A DNA stretch of 64,000 nt from Roseivirga seohaensis (GTDB lineage: Bacteria > Bacteroidota > Bacteroidia > Cytophagales > Cyclobacteriaceae). Below are positions 25,467 to 35,747 of the stretch, piece by piece (the stretch's first letter is position 1; each line of letters opens with the position of its first letter). Below the pieces are notes generated by a model. It ran no database searches. It was given only the letters and a program-made list of their open reading frames with translations, and was not told the origin of the DNA. The position numbers and the translations under genes were made by a program. The stretch spans positions 1 through 64,000 of the forward strand of contig NZ_LRPB01000045.1 of assembly GCF_001592945.1 (NCBI RefSeq). Direction: 5' to 3'.

Positions 25467-26846
25467 TTAACTTAAAACATTCACAGCCAGCTTTATTTTG
25501 AATTCAGTTGTTCCTTTGCTTCCGTCTACACTAAAGCTAATTTCGCCTTTATGGGCTTGTACAATTTGTTTGACTAAACTAAGCCCAACCCCCGAACCAT
25601 TGGATTTAGTTGTGTAAAACGGAATGAAAATATTTTCCTGAATTTCTTGGGGAATGCCTCCGCCATTATCCATAATCGAAATTTGAAAACCACCAGATTT
25701 TTCTTCTAACTGGCTAGGTTGTTTTACCACTAAACGGATAGTACCCGTATTGGCTTCCACCGCTTCTTTGGCATTCTTCAATAGGTTAATGAGGGCTTGC
25801 TCCATTAAATCTGGGTCGATATGTAAGGTGAAGGCTTCTTTAGGCAGCTCCATATGGAACTGAATATTGCTTTGTGCCAGTGTAGGTTTAAAAAGCGAGG
25901 CAACGCGCTGGAAGTAAAGTTGGCCTTCAACAGGTTTGATTTGGGGCAGTGGCACGCGTGTTAAACTTCTGTAGGCTTCGGTAAAGGTCATCAGTCCGCC
26001 ACTGCGGTGTTGTATGGCATCGAGTCCTTCATGTAAGGATTGGAGCTGCGCTTCGGTTAAATCTTGACCCGATACCCTTGATTGGTTTACAAAATGGTTA
26101 AGCGTAGTAGACAGTGAAGTAATAGGCGCTACTGAATTCATAATTTCATGGGTCAGCACGCGAATCAACTTTTGCCATGCCATCATTTCATTATTGTCCA
26201 GTTCGGTATGGATGTCGTGAATGGAAACCAAAGTGTATTTGGTTCCTCTCAATTTGAAAATAGAAGCCTTAATAGAAAGCTGAAATTCCCTTCCATGAAT
26301 ATTCACCTTTAGTAATTCATTGTGTCCAACCTCTAGTTGAATTATGGAGTTGTAAAGTGTTGAACTGATTGTTTTTATACTGTTTAGTGTAATCAGTTCT
26401 TCTTTACCTAATAGCTGCTTGAGGGCTTTGTTCGCCAAATGAATTCTTTCCTTATCATCATAAGAAAGTACACCAATTTCGAGCTGTTGCACTAGCACCG
26501 ATAGGTACTGATATTCGTTGGCTTCGCGCTGAGAGGCCTCGATGAACTTTTGGTTCACTTGATTGAAACTGTCATAGAGCTTTTTAAAACTCTTGCCTTT
26601 TTTATCGGCTGAATACTTCAGGGTGAAATCATTATGGAGAATAGCTTCTAAAAAGTTCTTGGTGTCTTTGTTCGTCCGATTGATATAATAGAAAAGCTCA
26701 ATCAGAACCGACAGAATGAAAATGACAATAAAGAATAGGCGAATGTAATTGAGGTCCTCAAAAATGTAGAACAACAAAAAGCCCAAACCCACAGTGATAA
26801 GGAGCAGTCTTATAATAATCTGAAACTGGAAATGCTTAGAGTTCAT
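25467..26846 (-). CDS. sensor histidine kinase
   Basis: 459 aa from the ATG at 26846, which overlaps the regulator's stop by 11 bases; a GTG at 26876 would add ten unsupported residues. Two membrane helices (about 8-28 and 33-55) with almost no periplasmic loop suggest sensing within the membrane or cytoplasm. A PAS-like segment (about 115-215) precedes the phospho-acceptor His233 in LTHEIMNSVAPI. The ATPase domain has LINLLKNAKEAVE, DNGGGIPQ and GSGVGLSLVKQIV. It should phosphorylate the coupled NtrC-type regulator. Confidence 0.93.
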   Translation of the reverse strand: MNSKHFQFQIIIRLLLITVGLGFLLFYIFEDLNYIRLFFIVIFILSVLIELFYYINRTNKDTKNFLEAILHNDFTLKYSADKKGKSFKKLYDSFNQVNQKFIEASQREANEYQYLSVLVQQLEIGVLSYDDKERIHLANKALKQLLGKEELITLNSIKTISSTLYNSIIQLEVGHNELLKVNIHGREFQLSIKASIFKLRGTKYTLVSIHDIHTELDNNEMMAWQKLIRVLTHEIMNSVAPITSLSTTLNHFVNQSRVSGQDLTEAQLQSLHEGLDAIQHRSGGLMTFTEAYRSLTRVPLPQIKPVEGQLYFQRVASLFKPTLAQSNIQFHMELPKEAFTLHIDPDLMEQALINLLKNAKEAVEANTGTIRLVVKQPSQLEEKSGGFQISIMDNGGGIPQEIQENIFIPFYTTKSNGSGVGLSLVKQIVQAHKGEISFSVDGSKGTTEFKIKLAVNVLS

Positions 26847-28206
26847 ATTTCTCCATTCTACGGTACAAGGCACCACGGCTCAGCCCTAGTTCTACTGCTG
26901 CATTGCTAATATTTCCTTGATGCTTTTTGATACAAGTTTCTATCGCCCATTTTTCTAACTCTTCTAAGTTAAAGCTCTCTATTTGTGCGTTATCGCTGGT
27001 GTTTTGGCTATTTAAGTTAAAGTCCTGAACATGAAGTTGTTTGCCGTCACTCATAATTACCGCACGTTCAATGCTGTGTTGAAGTTCTCTGATGTTACCC
27101 GGCCAATCGTATTTCTCAAGCTTGGTAATGACGTATTCGGGCACGAAAAGCCCTTTCTTTCCATATTTGGTTTTATACAAATGGATGAAGTGCTTGGCCA
27201 ATACAGGAATGTCTTCTTTGCGTTCGCGTAGGGGAGGAAGGTGGATTTCGATGGTATTGATTCTAAACAGCAAATCCTGTCTGAATTCATCTTCACTGAC
27301 CATTTGCGGTAGATTGGCATTTGTAGCACAAATCAAACGGACATCAATGGCTTTGGCATCATTGGACCCAACAGGCACAATTTGTCGGTCTTGAATAACG
27401 CGTAACATTTTGGCCTGAAGTGGCTTGATCAGGTTACCGATTTCATCTAAAAACAAAGTGCCTTCATTGGCTGCCTCAAATTTCCCAATGCGGTCCGTTT
27501 TAGCATCGGTAAAAGCACCTTTCTTATGCCCGAAGAGTTCGCTTTCAAAAAGGGTTTCGGTAATGGCACCCATATCAACATTCACAAAAATGGATTTGGA
27601 GCGGTTGGAAGCACGATGAATCGCCCGAGCAACCAGTTCTTTTCCTGTTCCGTTTTCGCCTGTAATTAGAATATTGGCATCGGTATGCGCTACCTTTTCA
27701 ATTTGTTGAAAAACCTGCTTGATCTTATCTGATTCACCAATGATTTCAGTGAAGGGGGCATCGAGCATGTCATTCAATATGCTTTGCTTCGAACTTAATT
27801 CCTTGACCTTATGCTTTGATTTGTTGAGTTGAAAAGCAGCCGAAACCGTGGTCAGCAGCTTTTCATTCTGCCATGGCTTGGTAATGAAATCGAAGGCACC
27901 CAGTTTTATGGCTTCTACGGCCAAATTGATTTCTCCATATGCCGTGATTAGCACAATGGAGGTTTCTGGGGAAATGCTTTTTATTTGTTTTAGGTAGTAT
28001 AAGCCATCATTTCCAGAGCTTTCGCCTGTTTTGAAATTCATGTCCAGAATAACAAGGTCATAATCGTTTTCGGCCAATGCCGTTTCAATTTGAAGCGGAC
28101 TGTTAATGCCTCGAACATCGTCATAATGCTGCTCCAATAAAATACGGATGGAAAGCATCACATAATTGTCATCGTCTACAATTAGAATTCGACCTTTGTT
28201 TTTCAT
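26836..28206 (-). CDS. NtrC-family sigma-54 response regulator
   Basis: 456 aa. Receiver domain 1-120 with phospho-acceptor Asp55 and Lys110. AAA+ domain about 150-385 with Walker A GENGTGKE, the sigma-54 contact loop GAFTDA (canonical GAFTGA), LFLDEIGN and RFRINT/R-finger region. Fis-type HTH at the end ([19 protein letters not shown]). It would activate a -24/-12 promoter from an upstream site. The divergent permease operon, with a palindrome and a -24/-12-like site between, is the obvious target. It is first in the operon with the kinase. Confidence 0.95.
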   Translation of the reverse strand: MKNKGRILIVDDDNYVMLSIRILLEQHYDDVRGINSPLQIETALAENDYDLVILDMNFKTGESSGNDGLYYLKQIKSISPETSIVLITAYGEINLAVEAIKLGAFDFITKPWQNEKLLTTVSAAFQLNKSKHKVKELSSKQSILNDMLDAPFTEIIGESDKIKQVFQQIEKVAHTDANILITGENGTGKELVARAIHRASNRSKSIFVNVDMGAITETLFESELFGHKKGAFTDAKTDRIGKFEAANEGTLFLDEIGNLIKPLQAKMLRVIQDRQIVPVGSNDAKAIDVRLICATNANLPQMVSEDEFRQDLLFRINTIEIHLPPLRERKEDIPVLAKHFIHLYKTKYGKKGLFVPEYVITKLEKYDWPGNIRELQHSIERAVIMSDGKQLHVQDFNLNSQNTSDNAQIESFNLEELEKWAIETCIKKHQGNISNAAVELGLSRGALYRRMEKYEL

Positions 28207-28285
28207 AACTGCCTAAAACACCAAATTTATACCAAGTTTACAATATGCTGATTCATTTACTTTTAGTAATATGAATGTATTGAAA

Positions 28286-28305
28286 AGTGCCCAATTTTGG
28301 GCACT
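28286..28305. promoter_or_regulatory. palindrome, candidate activator binding site (UAS)
   Basis: AGTGCCCA-ATTT-TGGGCACT is a perfect 8-bp inverted repeat in the 224-base gap between the NtrC-type regulator and the permease operon. It is centred about 118 bases before the predicted start at about 28414, the usual distance for a sigma-54 enhancer. No T-run follows it, so it is not a terminator. Confidence 0.55.
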
Positions 28306-28387
28306 CCTGTTTTACTGATGGACAATTGAAAGGGCTTAAATCGACATGTTTGTGCGTAACTTATTGATATACAGAAAAATATATTCT

Positions 28388-28403
28388 TGGTTCAAAATTG
28401 GCC
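28388..28403 (+). promoter_or_regulatory. candidate sigma-54 promoter of the permease operon
   Basis: TGGTTCAAAATTGGCC carries GG and GC at the exact -24/-12 spacing; the -12 element is TGGC, not TTGC. Predicted start about 28414, leaving a 17-base leader to the ATG at 28431. Support comes from the adjacent NtrC-family regulator and upstream palindrome. Confidence 0.5.
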
Positions 28404-28430
28404 ATTGGGGCATTGTCAAATACTCAAACT

Positions 28431-30812
28431 ATGATTAAGAACTACTTCAAACTCGCTATTCGTAACCTCTGGAAAAACAAGCTGGTAACTGGCACCAACC
28501 TGATTGGTCTTACTTTAGGGATTTCATGCAGCCTACTTCTATTGCTTTATGTGCAGTATGAGTACGCAATGGATGATTTCATTCCTGAAAGAGAGAATAC
28601 GTATTTTCTATATGGTACTCAAACTGGTGTAAATGCAAGAAAAGTGGGGCTTTCCATTGAGAATGACTACAAAGATTTATCGAGCAATTATGCAGGAATT
28701 AAAGAAACTGCGATAATTAGAAATAACAGCAGTGATTTTTACCCAGAAAATAACTCGACCAAGAAACTGAACATTGATTATTGGTATGCGAGCAGCAACT
28801 TCTTCGAGTTTTTTGGTTTCCCTTTAATCGAAGGAAATGCAGCCCAAGTACTGAATGACCCTTCTTCCATTGTAATTACAGAAAGCACCGCCATTGCCCT
28901 GTTCGGTACTTCCAATGCCATTGGAAAAACAGTAACCATGGCTGGGGTTTCGTCTGACAAAGCCTTAGTGGTGCGTGGAATTGCGGCTGACGTTAAGAAT
29001 TCACATATCAAATTTAAAGCGATTATTCCTTGGGAAATGACTTTTCCTGATGGATCGCAACCCGCTAAAGGCTTTGCTTACTCGCTTTACACCTATGTGA
29101 AAACCACGCCAGGAGCCAGTATTGATGAAGTTCGAGCTTTAAAGAATGAAAGGTTAGCCAAGGAACCCGGTTTTGATGGAGACTTTAGCTATGAGTTTCT
29201 ACCCGTAACAGATATGTATTTAAAGTCTGGGGACATTCAGTTTATGTCTTTCGCATCGGGGAGTGCTTCGGCCATTCAAACGCTCTTATTTATTGCCATT
29301 ATCATTTTGTTGGTGGCTTGTATCAACTACATCAATTTACAGACTGCAAAAGGAGCGAGGCGATCGATGGAGGTGGGTGTGCGCAAAGTAATGGGAGCGC
29401 ACAGAGGGCAGCTGATCCGTCAGTTTTTAGGCGAAGCCGTTTTGATTACGATCATCTCCGCGATATTCTCCATTTTGTTGATTGATGTAGGCTTATCGTC
29501 ATTCAATCAGCTGACGGGTAAAGAATTTACCACGGCTACTTTAATGAATGAAGGTTTGCTACCTGTTTTATTGGGGGTTGTTCTTTTTACTTCTTTGTTT
29601 TCAGGGCTTTACCCTGCATTAGTGCTGTCGTCATTCCAGCCTTCTCAGGCACTTAAAGCTTCGGCACGTGAATCTTTAAAAGGAGGAAGGGCACGTAAAA
29701 CATTGATGTTTGTTCAGTTTGTGATATCTATATTTTTGATCGCTGTTACCGTAATCACATTTAGACAAAATGAATTTTTGCACAATAAGGATTTAGGTTT
29801 CAACAAAGATCAAGTCATTACTTTCAGTGTTTCCACCAAAAATTTAAGTAGAAATTATAGGTCCTTCAAAAGTGAAATTGATGCCTATCCGGGTGTTGTA
29901 GCATCATCGGTGAGCACCGATGTATTGGGAAGCGGCTATACAAATAACTCTGGGCCGATGATGTCCAAGACCAATCCGGACTTGAGCGCAGTCACCACCA
30001 TTTTTGGAGTAGACTTCGACTTTATCAAAACCTATGATTTGGAGTTGGTCAACGGTAGAGATTTCGATATCCAATCTTCATCAGACTCCACTGCACTTAT
30101 CGTAAACGAAGCTTTTATCGCTCAACTCGGCTTAGATAATCCGATGGAAGACGAAGTGACGCTTTATAACCCCAATAACAGGGGAATGAAGATTATAGGC
30201 GTAGTGAAAGATTTCCACTTTCAAAAACTTCATCAGAAAATCAGTCCGGTAGCTTTTAGAATTGCCAACAGAAATTTATGGAATCTATCGGTGAACATTA
30301 AGGCAGAAAACATTACTGAAACCCTCGCATTCTTAGAAAGTAAATGGGCCGAATTTGAGCCAGATCAACCATTTACCTACAGCTTTATCAATGATGAGTT
30401 TGCGCGGTTCTATGCCAACGAAACCAGATTATTGAAGGCCATTAGCTTCTTTTCTATTGTGAGCATTGTACTCACCGCTTTAGGCTTATTCGGCATGGTC
30501 ACTTTCGTGATTGAGCGAAAATTGAAAGAAATAGGTATTCGTAAAGTTTTAGGGGCTTCTGGTACTAATATCAACTTCATTATTCTAAAGGAGTTTTTGG
30601 TTGTGTTGGCCATTGCGGCTTGCATTTCAATTCCTTTGGCGCTTGGTGCTGGAAAAGAGTGGCTTTCAAATTTTGCTTACACTACCAATATTGGAATAAT
30701 GCCCTTCGTGGTCGCGTTGGTTATTTCTCTAGTGATTGTACTGATTACCGTTGGTTTACAGGCCATTAAAGCCGCTAAAGCCAACCCAATAAATGCTTTG
30801 AAAAGCGAATAA
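28431..30812 (+). CDS. FtsX/MacB-type ABC transporter permease 1
   Basis: 793 aa from the ATG at 28431; an upstream TTG extension overlaps the promoter and is rejected. The ADOP-like layout is membrane helix, periplasmic MacB-PCD domain (about 45-265), three helices with an FtsX domain, a second periplasmic domain (about 440-650) and three C-terminal helices. GVRKVMGAHRGQLIRQF and GIRKVLGASGTNI are the paired FtsX signatures. These permeases work with a MacB/LolD-type ATPase, none of which is nearby. It is first of three tandem paralogues and diverges most from the other two. Confidence 0.9.
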   Translation: MIKNYFKLAIRNLWKNKLVTGTNLIGLTLGISCSLLLLLYVQYEYAMDDFIPERENTYFLYGTQTGVNARKVGLSIENDYKDLSSNYAGIKETAIIRNNSSDFYPENNSTKKLNIDYWYASSNFFEFFGFPLIEGNAAQVLNDPSSIVITESTAIALFGTSNAIGKTVTMAGVSSDKALVVRGIAADVKNSHIKFKAIIPWEMTFPDGSQPAKGFAYSLYTYVKTTPGASIDEVRALKNERLAKEPGFDGDFSYEFLPVTDMYLKSGDIQFMSFASGSASAIQTLLFIAIIILLVACINYINLQTAKGARRSMEVGVRKVMGAHRGQLIRQFLGEAVLITIISAIFSILLIDVGLSSFNQLTGKEFTTATLMNEGLLPVLLGVVLFTSLFSGLYPALVLSSFQPSQALKASARESLKGGRARKTLMFVQFVISIFLIAVTVITFRQNEFLHNKDLGFNKDQVITFSVSTKNLSRNYRSFKSEIDAYPGVVASSVSTDVLGSGYTNNSGPMMSKTNPDLSAVTTIFGVDFDFIKTYDLELVNGRDFDIQSSSDSTALIVNEAFIAQLGLDNPMEDEVTLYNPNNRGMKIIGVVKDFHFQKLHQKISPVAFRIANRNLWNLSVNIKAENITETLAFLESKWAEFEPDQPFTYSFINDEFARFYANETRLLKAISFFSIVSIVLTALGLFGMVTFVIERKLKEIGIRKVLGASGTNINFIILKEFLVVLAIAACISIPLALGAGKEWLSNFAYTTNIGIMPFVVALVISLVIVLITVGLQAIKAAKANPINALKSE

Positions 30813-30832
30813 AAACTTCAAAACAGCAAAAA

Positions 30833-33244
30833 ATGTTCAAGAACTATTTCAAAATAGCCATACGAACCCTCTGGAGAAGTAAAGGCTACGCTTTTATCAA
30901 TATCCTTGGCTTGGCCATTGGTATCACGGGCGCTACATTGTTGCTAACTTATGTCAATAGCGAACGAAGTTTCGATAAGTTTCATACCAACTATGAACGC
31001 ATTGTTCGCCCCGTTTTTATTCAAGGAGGTGGAGCTGAAGGTGATCGATATTTTAGCCGGGTACCAGCCATATATGCAAGAACGTTGGTTGATCAACTGC
31101 CAGAAGTAGAAGAAGAAGTTACCTTGACAAGGCTTAGCAGCCAATTCAATGCTAACGTAAACAACGTTAATTTCACAGAAACTAATTACTTCATTACCAC
31201 TTCTGATGTATTCTCTGTTTTTGACTTTGAATTGCTTCAAGGTAATGAGAAAACGGCTTTGGATGAACCGTTTTCAATGGTGGTGACACAGTCGCAAGCA
31301 TTGAAGTTCTTCGGTACAGAAGATGTAATGGGTAAAACCGTAGATGCCTCAAGCTATTTGGGCAACTTCAAAATCACAGGAGTAATGAAAGACCTCCCTC
31401 GGAACTCCCATCTTGAAATAGGCATTTTATTAGGTCAAGAAACCTTAAATGGTACGAACACTGCTGACCTCTATGGTTCTTGGTCGAGATTTTCTTCCTA
31501 TTCCTATTTGCTGCTTAAAGAGAATACGGAGTTAACCACTCTTTCAAATAAGGCCAACAAAATCGCTAAAGACAACATGCCAAGTGAGGTAGTGGCATCT
31601 AGCAGTTTCATGTTTCAACCTTTAGAGGATATTCATTTTCATTCTGCCAATATTGAAGGAGATATAGCCGCCTTTAAAGGAGAGGAAACTTACAGTGTCA
31701 TTTTTACAGTCATCGCTATTTTCTTGATTGTTATAGCAGCGGTCAATTACATGAACTTAGCTACCTCAAAGGCAGTATTTAGGGCAAAAGAAATTGGAAT
31801 TAGAAAAGTAGTAGGGGCTATTAGGCAACAACTCATCTTTCAGTTTCTGATTGAATCGTTCATGATTGCCTTTTTTGCACTGGTTATATCGGTGGGTATT
31901 ACAGACCTTTCAATGCCGTTTTTCAATGAATTAACAGGACGTACATTTGAATTCAACTGGAGTACACTTTTGGAGTATTTGCCATTATTGATGGGCATTA
32001 CTTTAGCCATCGGTTTGCTCTCAGGTATATATCCAGCACTTTTTATGACCAAATTTAAACCTGTTTCGGTGCTGAAAGGTGAAAATGTAACGGGTAGTGC
32101 TTTCAATTTGAGAAAAGCTCTTGTAGTGTTTCAGTTTGTGCTTTCTACTGTATTCGTAATTTCTACTTTGGTGGTATCAGACCAAATGAATTTCATTCGT
32201 GAAAAAGATTTGGGCTTTGATAAGGAAAACCTTTTGGTAATTGATATTAATAATGGTTCAATACGGCCAGTTTTTAAAACTATGCGGTATGAGTTAGAGC
32301 AGATTCCTGGTGTACAAGAGGTGGCTGTAGCTTCTAGAATTCCTGGAGAATGGAAGAACATTAATGAGGTAGAAGTAAGTTCTTACGATCAAGAGGGTGA
32401 GATTAGAGACTCTGTAAAGAGCTATTATATGAGTTTTGACCCCAATATGCTCTCTACTTTTAATATAAAGTTGAGAGCAGGTGAATTTTTTAGTGGGAAT
32501 GACCAAAGTGATAGTACAAAGATTTTAATCAATGAAACTGCAGCCAAAAAATTTGGCCTTGAGAACCCAGTAGGCACTGTAGTGCAGCTTGCAGGAAGGG
32601 GTAAGGCAAACTATACTATTATTGGTGTGCTTGAAGATTTTAATTTCCAATCACTACATACCAGCTTATCTCCTTTGGTTATTGGTGCATGGAACAATCC
32701 CAATGCAGTCATTGATTACTTTATACTGAAGACATCGGGAAACCCAAAACCTATTATCGATGCCGCTGGTTTGGTTCATTCAAAGTTCGATACTCGAACC
32801 GTAATGGATTATCATTTCCTTGACAATCAATTAGAGGCTTTTTACGAAACCGAAAGAGAGGCCAATGTGATTTTCATAGCGGGGGCGAGTTTGAGTATTT
32901 TTATTGCATGTTTAGGTCTTTTTGGCTTAGCCTCTTTTACAATCCAAAAAAGAGTAAAGGAATTAGGAATTAGAAAAATACTTGGCTCAAGTCAGTGGGG
33001 AATCTTCTTTTTATTATCAAGTTCATTCGCAAAGCAAATACTGCTCTCTTTTGTGATTGCTGCACCAATTGCTTATTACATTATGAACAATTGGCTTGAA
33101 AATTTTGAATACAGAGTTGGTATTGGAGTAGGCGCATTTTTGCTTGCTGGATGTTTTACTTTTCTAGTTTCTATGCTCACTATAAGCTACAGAACTATAA
33201 AGGCTGTCAATTCCAATCCAATTGACTCTCTCAGGACTGAATAA
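30833..33244 (+). CDS. FtsX/MacB-type ABC transporter permease 2
   Basis: 803 aa, same two-half layout as the upstream gene. N-terminal YAFINILGLAIGITGATLLLTYV is the first helix; FtsX signatures are GIRKVVGAIRQQLIFQFL (about 325) and GIRKILGSSQWGIFF (about 715). It begins 20 bases after permease 1, so it is in the same operon. It is clearly closer to permease 3, sharing an exact 38-base DNA block over the first helix. The substrate is unknown; related systems export small peptides, drugs or lipoproteins. Confidence 0.9.
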   Translation: MFKNYFKIAIRTLWRSKGYAFINILGLAIGITGATLLLTYVNSERSFDKFHTNYERIVRPVFIQGGGAEGDRYFSRVPAIYARTLVDQLPEVEEEVTLTRLSSQFNANVNNVNFTETNYFITTSDVFSVFDFELLQGNEKTALDEPFSMVVTQSQALKFFGTEDVMGKTVDASSYLGNFKITGVMKDLPRNSHLEIGILLGQETLNGTNTADLYGSWSRFSSYSYLLLKENTELTTLSNKANKIAKDNMPSEVVASSSFMFQPLEDIHFHSANIEGDIAAFKGEETYSVIFTVIAIFLIVIAAVNYMNLATSKAVFRAKEIGIRKVVGAIRQQLIFQFLIESFMIAFFALVISVGITDLSMPFFNELTGRTFEFNWSTLLEYLPLLMGITLAIGLLSGIYPALFMTKFKPVSVLKGENVTGSAFNLRKALVVFQFVLSTVFVISTLVVSDQMNFIREKDLGFDKENLLVIDINNGSIRPVFKTMRYELEQIPGVQEVAVASRIPGEWKNINEVEVSSYDQEGEIRDSVKSYYMSFDPNMLSTFNIKLRAGEFFSGNDQSDSTKILINETAAKKFGLENPVGTVVQLAGRGKANYTIIGVLEDFNFQSLHTSLSPLVIGAWNNPNAVIDYFILKTSGNPKPIIDAAGLVHSKFDTRTVMDYHFLDNQLEAFYETEREANVIFIAGASLSIFIACLGLFGLASFTIQKRVKELGIRKILGSSQWGIFFLLSSSFAKQILLSFVIAAPIAYYIMNNWLENFEYRVGIGVGAFLLAGCFTFLVSMLTISYRTIKAVNSNPIDSLRTE
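30884..30921 (+). repeat. 38-bp exact direct repeat within permease genes, copy 1
   Basis: GGCTACGCTTTTATCAATAT and the 18 bases after it recur exactly at 33314-33351 over the first-helix codons of the next permease. Flanking synonymous sites differ, so the block looks like recent gene conversion rather than selection on protein alone. Confidence 0.85.
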
Positions 33245-33262
33245 ACTCAAAAACAACACATC

Positions 33263-35668
33263 ATGCTCAAAAACTATTTTAAAATTGCCTTTCGTACCCT
33301 TGCCAGAAGTAAGGGCTACGCTTTTATCAATATCCTTGGCTTGGCCATTGGAATCACTGGGGCCACACTTTTACTCACCTATGTAAAAGATGAAACTTCT
33401 TTTGATCAGTTTCACAGCAAAGCAGATGAGATTGTGCGAATAATTGTGGTGGATAAAACTGGTGAAGCACCAAGAAGATTTGCCGTTAATGCTGCTGTTT
33501 TTGCTTCTACTTTGGTGGAAGAATTGCCAGAGGTAACCAGTGCCACTACCTTGTTTATGCGAGGTGGACATATGAATTTCACCATAGATGGGGTGCGTTT
33601 TGCACAACGAAATTACTTCATCACCGATCCATCTTTCTTCGAAGTATTTGATTTTGAATTTTTGGAAGGAGATAGGGTTACAGCATTGGCTGAACCAAAT
33701 TCTGTGGTGTTGAGTGAAAATGAAGCCATTCGTTATTTTGGCACAACCGATGCGCTAGGCAAAACCATTACCTCGCCATTTGCCGGAGAATTTAAAGTAA
33801 CAGGCATTTCGAAGAATACTCCCGCCAATTCGCACATTAAATTTGACGTGCTGATTTCGCAAAATTATTCTGACCCGCAGTGGCAACAGATGCTCACCAG
33901 TTGGGAACAAATTGGGCCTAGTTCTTATTTAGTGCTAACCAAGGGAGCGGACATTGCAGATGTGCAAAAGAAAGCCGAAGCCATTGCCAATGAAAGAATG
34001 GGGGTGCCAATGGCAGATATGGTTGATTTTGAACTGCAATCCCTTAGTGATATCCATTTCGAATCGGCCAATATTGAGCAAAGCATAGCTCAAACCAGTG
34101 GTAATAAGAGTTATATCCTTATTTTCATTTCTATTGCTATATTCTTGGTGGTCATTGCCTCGGTAAACTATATGAATTTGGCTACTTCTAGGGCTGTTTT
34201 TAGGGCCAAAGAAATTGGAATTAGAAAGGTAGTAGGAGCCGTTAAAAAACAGTTGGTCACTCAATTTTTAATGGAGTCTTTGCTAATCACATTAATCTCC
34301 CTCATTGTCTCCATTGGTCTTACCGATCTCAGTATGCCTTTCTTTAATGATCTTACTCAAAAGAATTTCGACTTTAGCTGGGCTACTTTAGGAGAATATT
34401 TACCGATGCTTCTTGGGCTTACGGCTATTATTGCTTTACTCTCTGGAATTTACCCTTCCTTTTTCATGACCCGTTTTAAAACAGTAGATGTACTGAAAGG
34501 AGAACGCAAAACCAGCAGTCCGTTTGCTTTGCGCAAAATATTGGTGATTGCTCAATTTGCCCTTTCCATTATCATGATCATTTCAACCATTGTGGTAACC
34601 CAGCAAATGAACTATATCAACGATAAGAACCTTGGTTTTGATGATAGTAATTTGGTAGTGATTGATATTAACAATGGAAACGTGAGGGCCAACTTTAAAG
34701 CCATGCGAACCGAATTGGCCAATGTACCTGGAGTCGAGTCGGTATCTGTTTCAACCCGAGTACCAGGTGAATGGAAAACCATTAATGAAATTACAGCAGT
34801 CACAAATAATGTTAATCAACAGACTCGGGATTCGGTGGATGTTTTCTATATGGGCTTTGATGAAAATCTGATTGAGACTTTCGGTTTTAAATTAAAGGAC
34901 GGAGTGAGTTTTGCTGGCGTTGACGCTACTGACAGTACTAAAATATTATTGAATGAGACAGCTGCGGCCACTTTTGGTTTAGAGAACCCAATTGGGGAAA
35001 CCATCGAGTTGACTTCACAGGGAAGAAGTTTACGGGTGCAGATCATTGGTGTGGTGGAAGATTTTAACTTTCAGTCACTGCACAATAAAGTAGCACCAAT
35101 GATTCTTGGTTATTGGAATAACCCTGCGGGTACTATAGATTACTTTACAGTAAAAGCTTCGGGCAATATGGCAAATGTGGTAGCGGGGCTTACGGAAGTG
35201 CACAATAAGTTCGATCAAGCTACGGCCATGGAATCACACTTTTTAGACAGTCAATTGGCGAATTTTTATCAGGCAGAGCAGCAGGCCAGTGTAATTTACA
35301 AGGTAGGAGCAGGGCTCAGTATTTTCGTGGCATGTTTGGGCTTATTTGGTTTGGCTTCTTTTACGGTTGAAAAACGAATCAAGGAATTGGGTATCCGAAA
35401 AGTGTTAGGTGCAAGCCAGTGGAGTTTGTTCTATTTACTTTCTTCCACTTTCGCGAAGCAAGTATTCTTGGCCTTTATCATTGCTAGCCCCTTTGCATTT
35501 TGGATTATGAAAAATTGGCTGAGTGGATTTGTCTATCATGTAAACATCAGCCCAATTGCGTTTATTGTTGCGGGATTAATGACCATGGTGATTGCTTTAT
35601 TGACAGTGAGCTATAGATCAATTCTCGCCACCAAATCCAATCCAGTAGATTCGCTAAGAAGCGAGTAA
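33263..35668 (+). CDS. FtsX/MacB-type ABC transporter permease 3
   Basis: 801 aa, very similar in order and sequence to permease 2 (YAFINILGLAIGITGATLLLTYV, GIRKVVGAVKKQLVTQFL, GIRKVLGASQWSLFYLL). It starts 18 bases after permease 2 and ends the operon before a perfect 36-bp terminator palindrome. Retaining two close copies suggests either a heterodimer or paralogues with different periplasmic domains. No ATPase or HlyD-type adaptor is encoded here. Confidence 0.9.
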   Translation: MLKNYFKIAFRTLARSKGYAFINILGLAIGITGATLLLTYVKDETSFDQFHSKADEIVRIIVVDKTGEAPRRFAVNAAVFASTLVEELPEVTSATTLFMRGGHMNFTIDGVRFAQRNYFITDPSFFEVFDFEFLEGDRVTALAEPNSVVLSENEAIRYFGTTDALGKTITSPFAGEFKVTGISKNTPANSHIKFDVLISQNYSDPQWQQMLTSWEQIGPSSYLVLTKGADIADVQKKAEAIANERMGVPMADMVDFELQSLSDIHFESANIEQSIAQTSGNKSYILIFISIAIFLVVIASVNYMNLATSRAVFRAKEIGIRKVVGAVKKQLVTQFLMESLLITLISLIVSIGLTDLSMPFFNDLTQKNFDFSWATLGEYLPMLLGLTAIIALLSGIYPSFFMTRFKTVDVLKGERKTSSPFALRKILVIAQFALSIIMIISTIVVTQQMNYINDKNLGFDDSNLVVIDINNGNVRANFKAMRTELANVPGVESVSVSTRVPGEWKTINEITAVTNNVNQQTRDSVDVFYMGFDENLIETFGFKLKDGVSFAGVDATDSTKILLNETAAATFGLENPIGETIELTSQGRSLRVQIIGVVEDFNFQSLHNKVAPMILGYWNNPAGTIDYFTVKASGNMANVVAGLTEVHNKFDQATAMESHFLDSQLANFYQAEQQASVIYKVGAGLSIFVACLGLFGLASFTVEKRIKELGIRKVLGASQWSLFYLLSSTFAKQVFLAFIIASPFAFWIMKNWLSGFVYHVNISPIAFIVAGLMTMVIALLTVSYRSILATKSNPVDSLRSE
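33314..33351 (+). repeat. 38-bp exact direct repeat within permease genes, copy 2
   Basis: Partner of 30884-30921, identical over 38 bases. It lies in the signal/first-helix region of permease 3. Confidence 0.85.
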
Positions 35669-35692
35669 TAAAGCGTCTATAATATTATATTA

Positions 35693-35733
35693 AAACAGCC
35701 CTTTAATGAATTTCATTAAAGGGCTGTTTTTTT
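35693..35733. terminator. perfect-palindrome bidirectional terminator
   Basis: An 18-bp arm (AAACAGCCCTTTAATGAA, 35693-35710) is immediately followed by its exact complement (35711-35728), with T-runs outward. It closes the permease operon and faces the convergent SDR-like gene, 19 bases away. Confidence 0.93.
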
Positions 35734-35747
35734 AATTGAAGAATAGT

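Noticed and set aside
28207-28430. rho-independent terminator at the 28286 palindrome
   Set aside because: No T-run follows on either strand and it lies upstream of two divergent genes.
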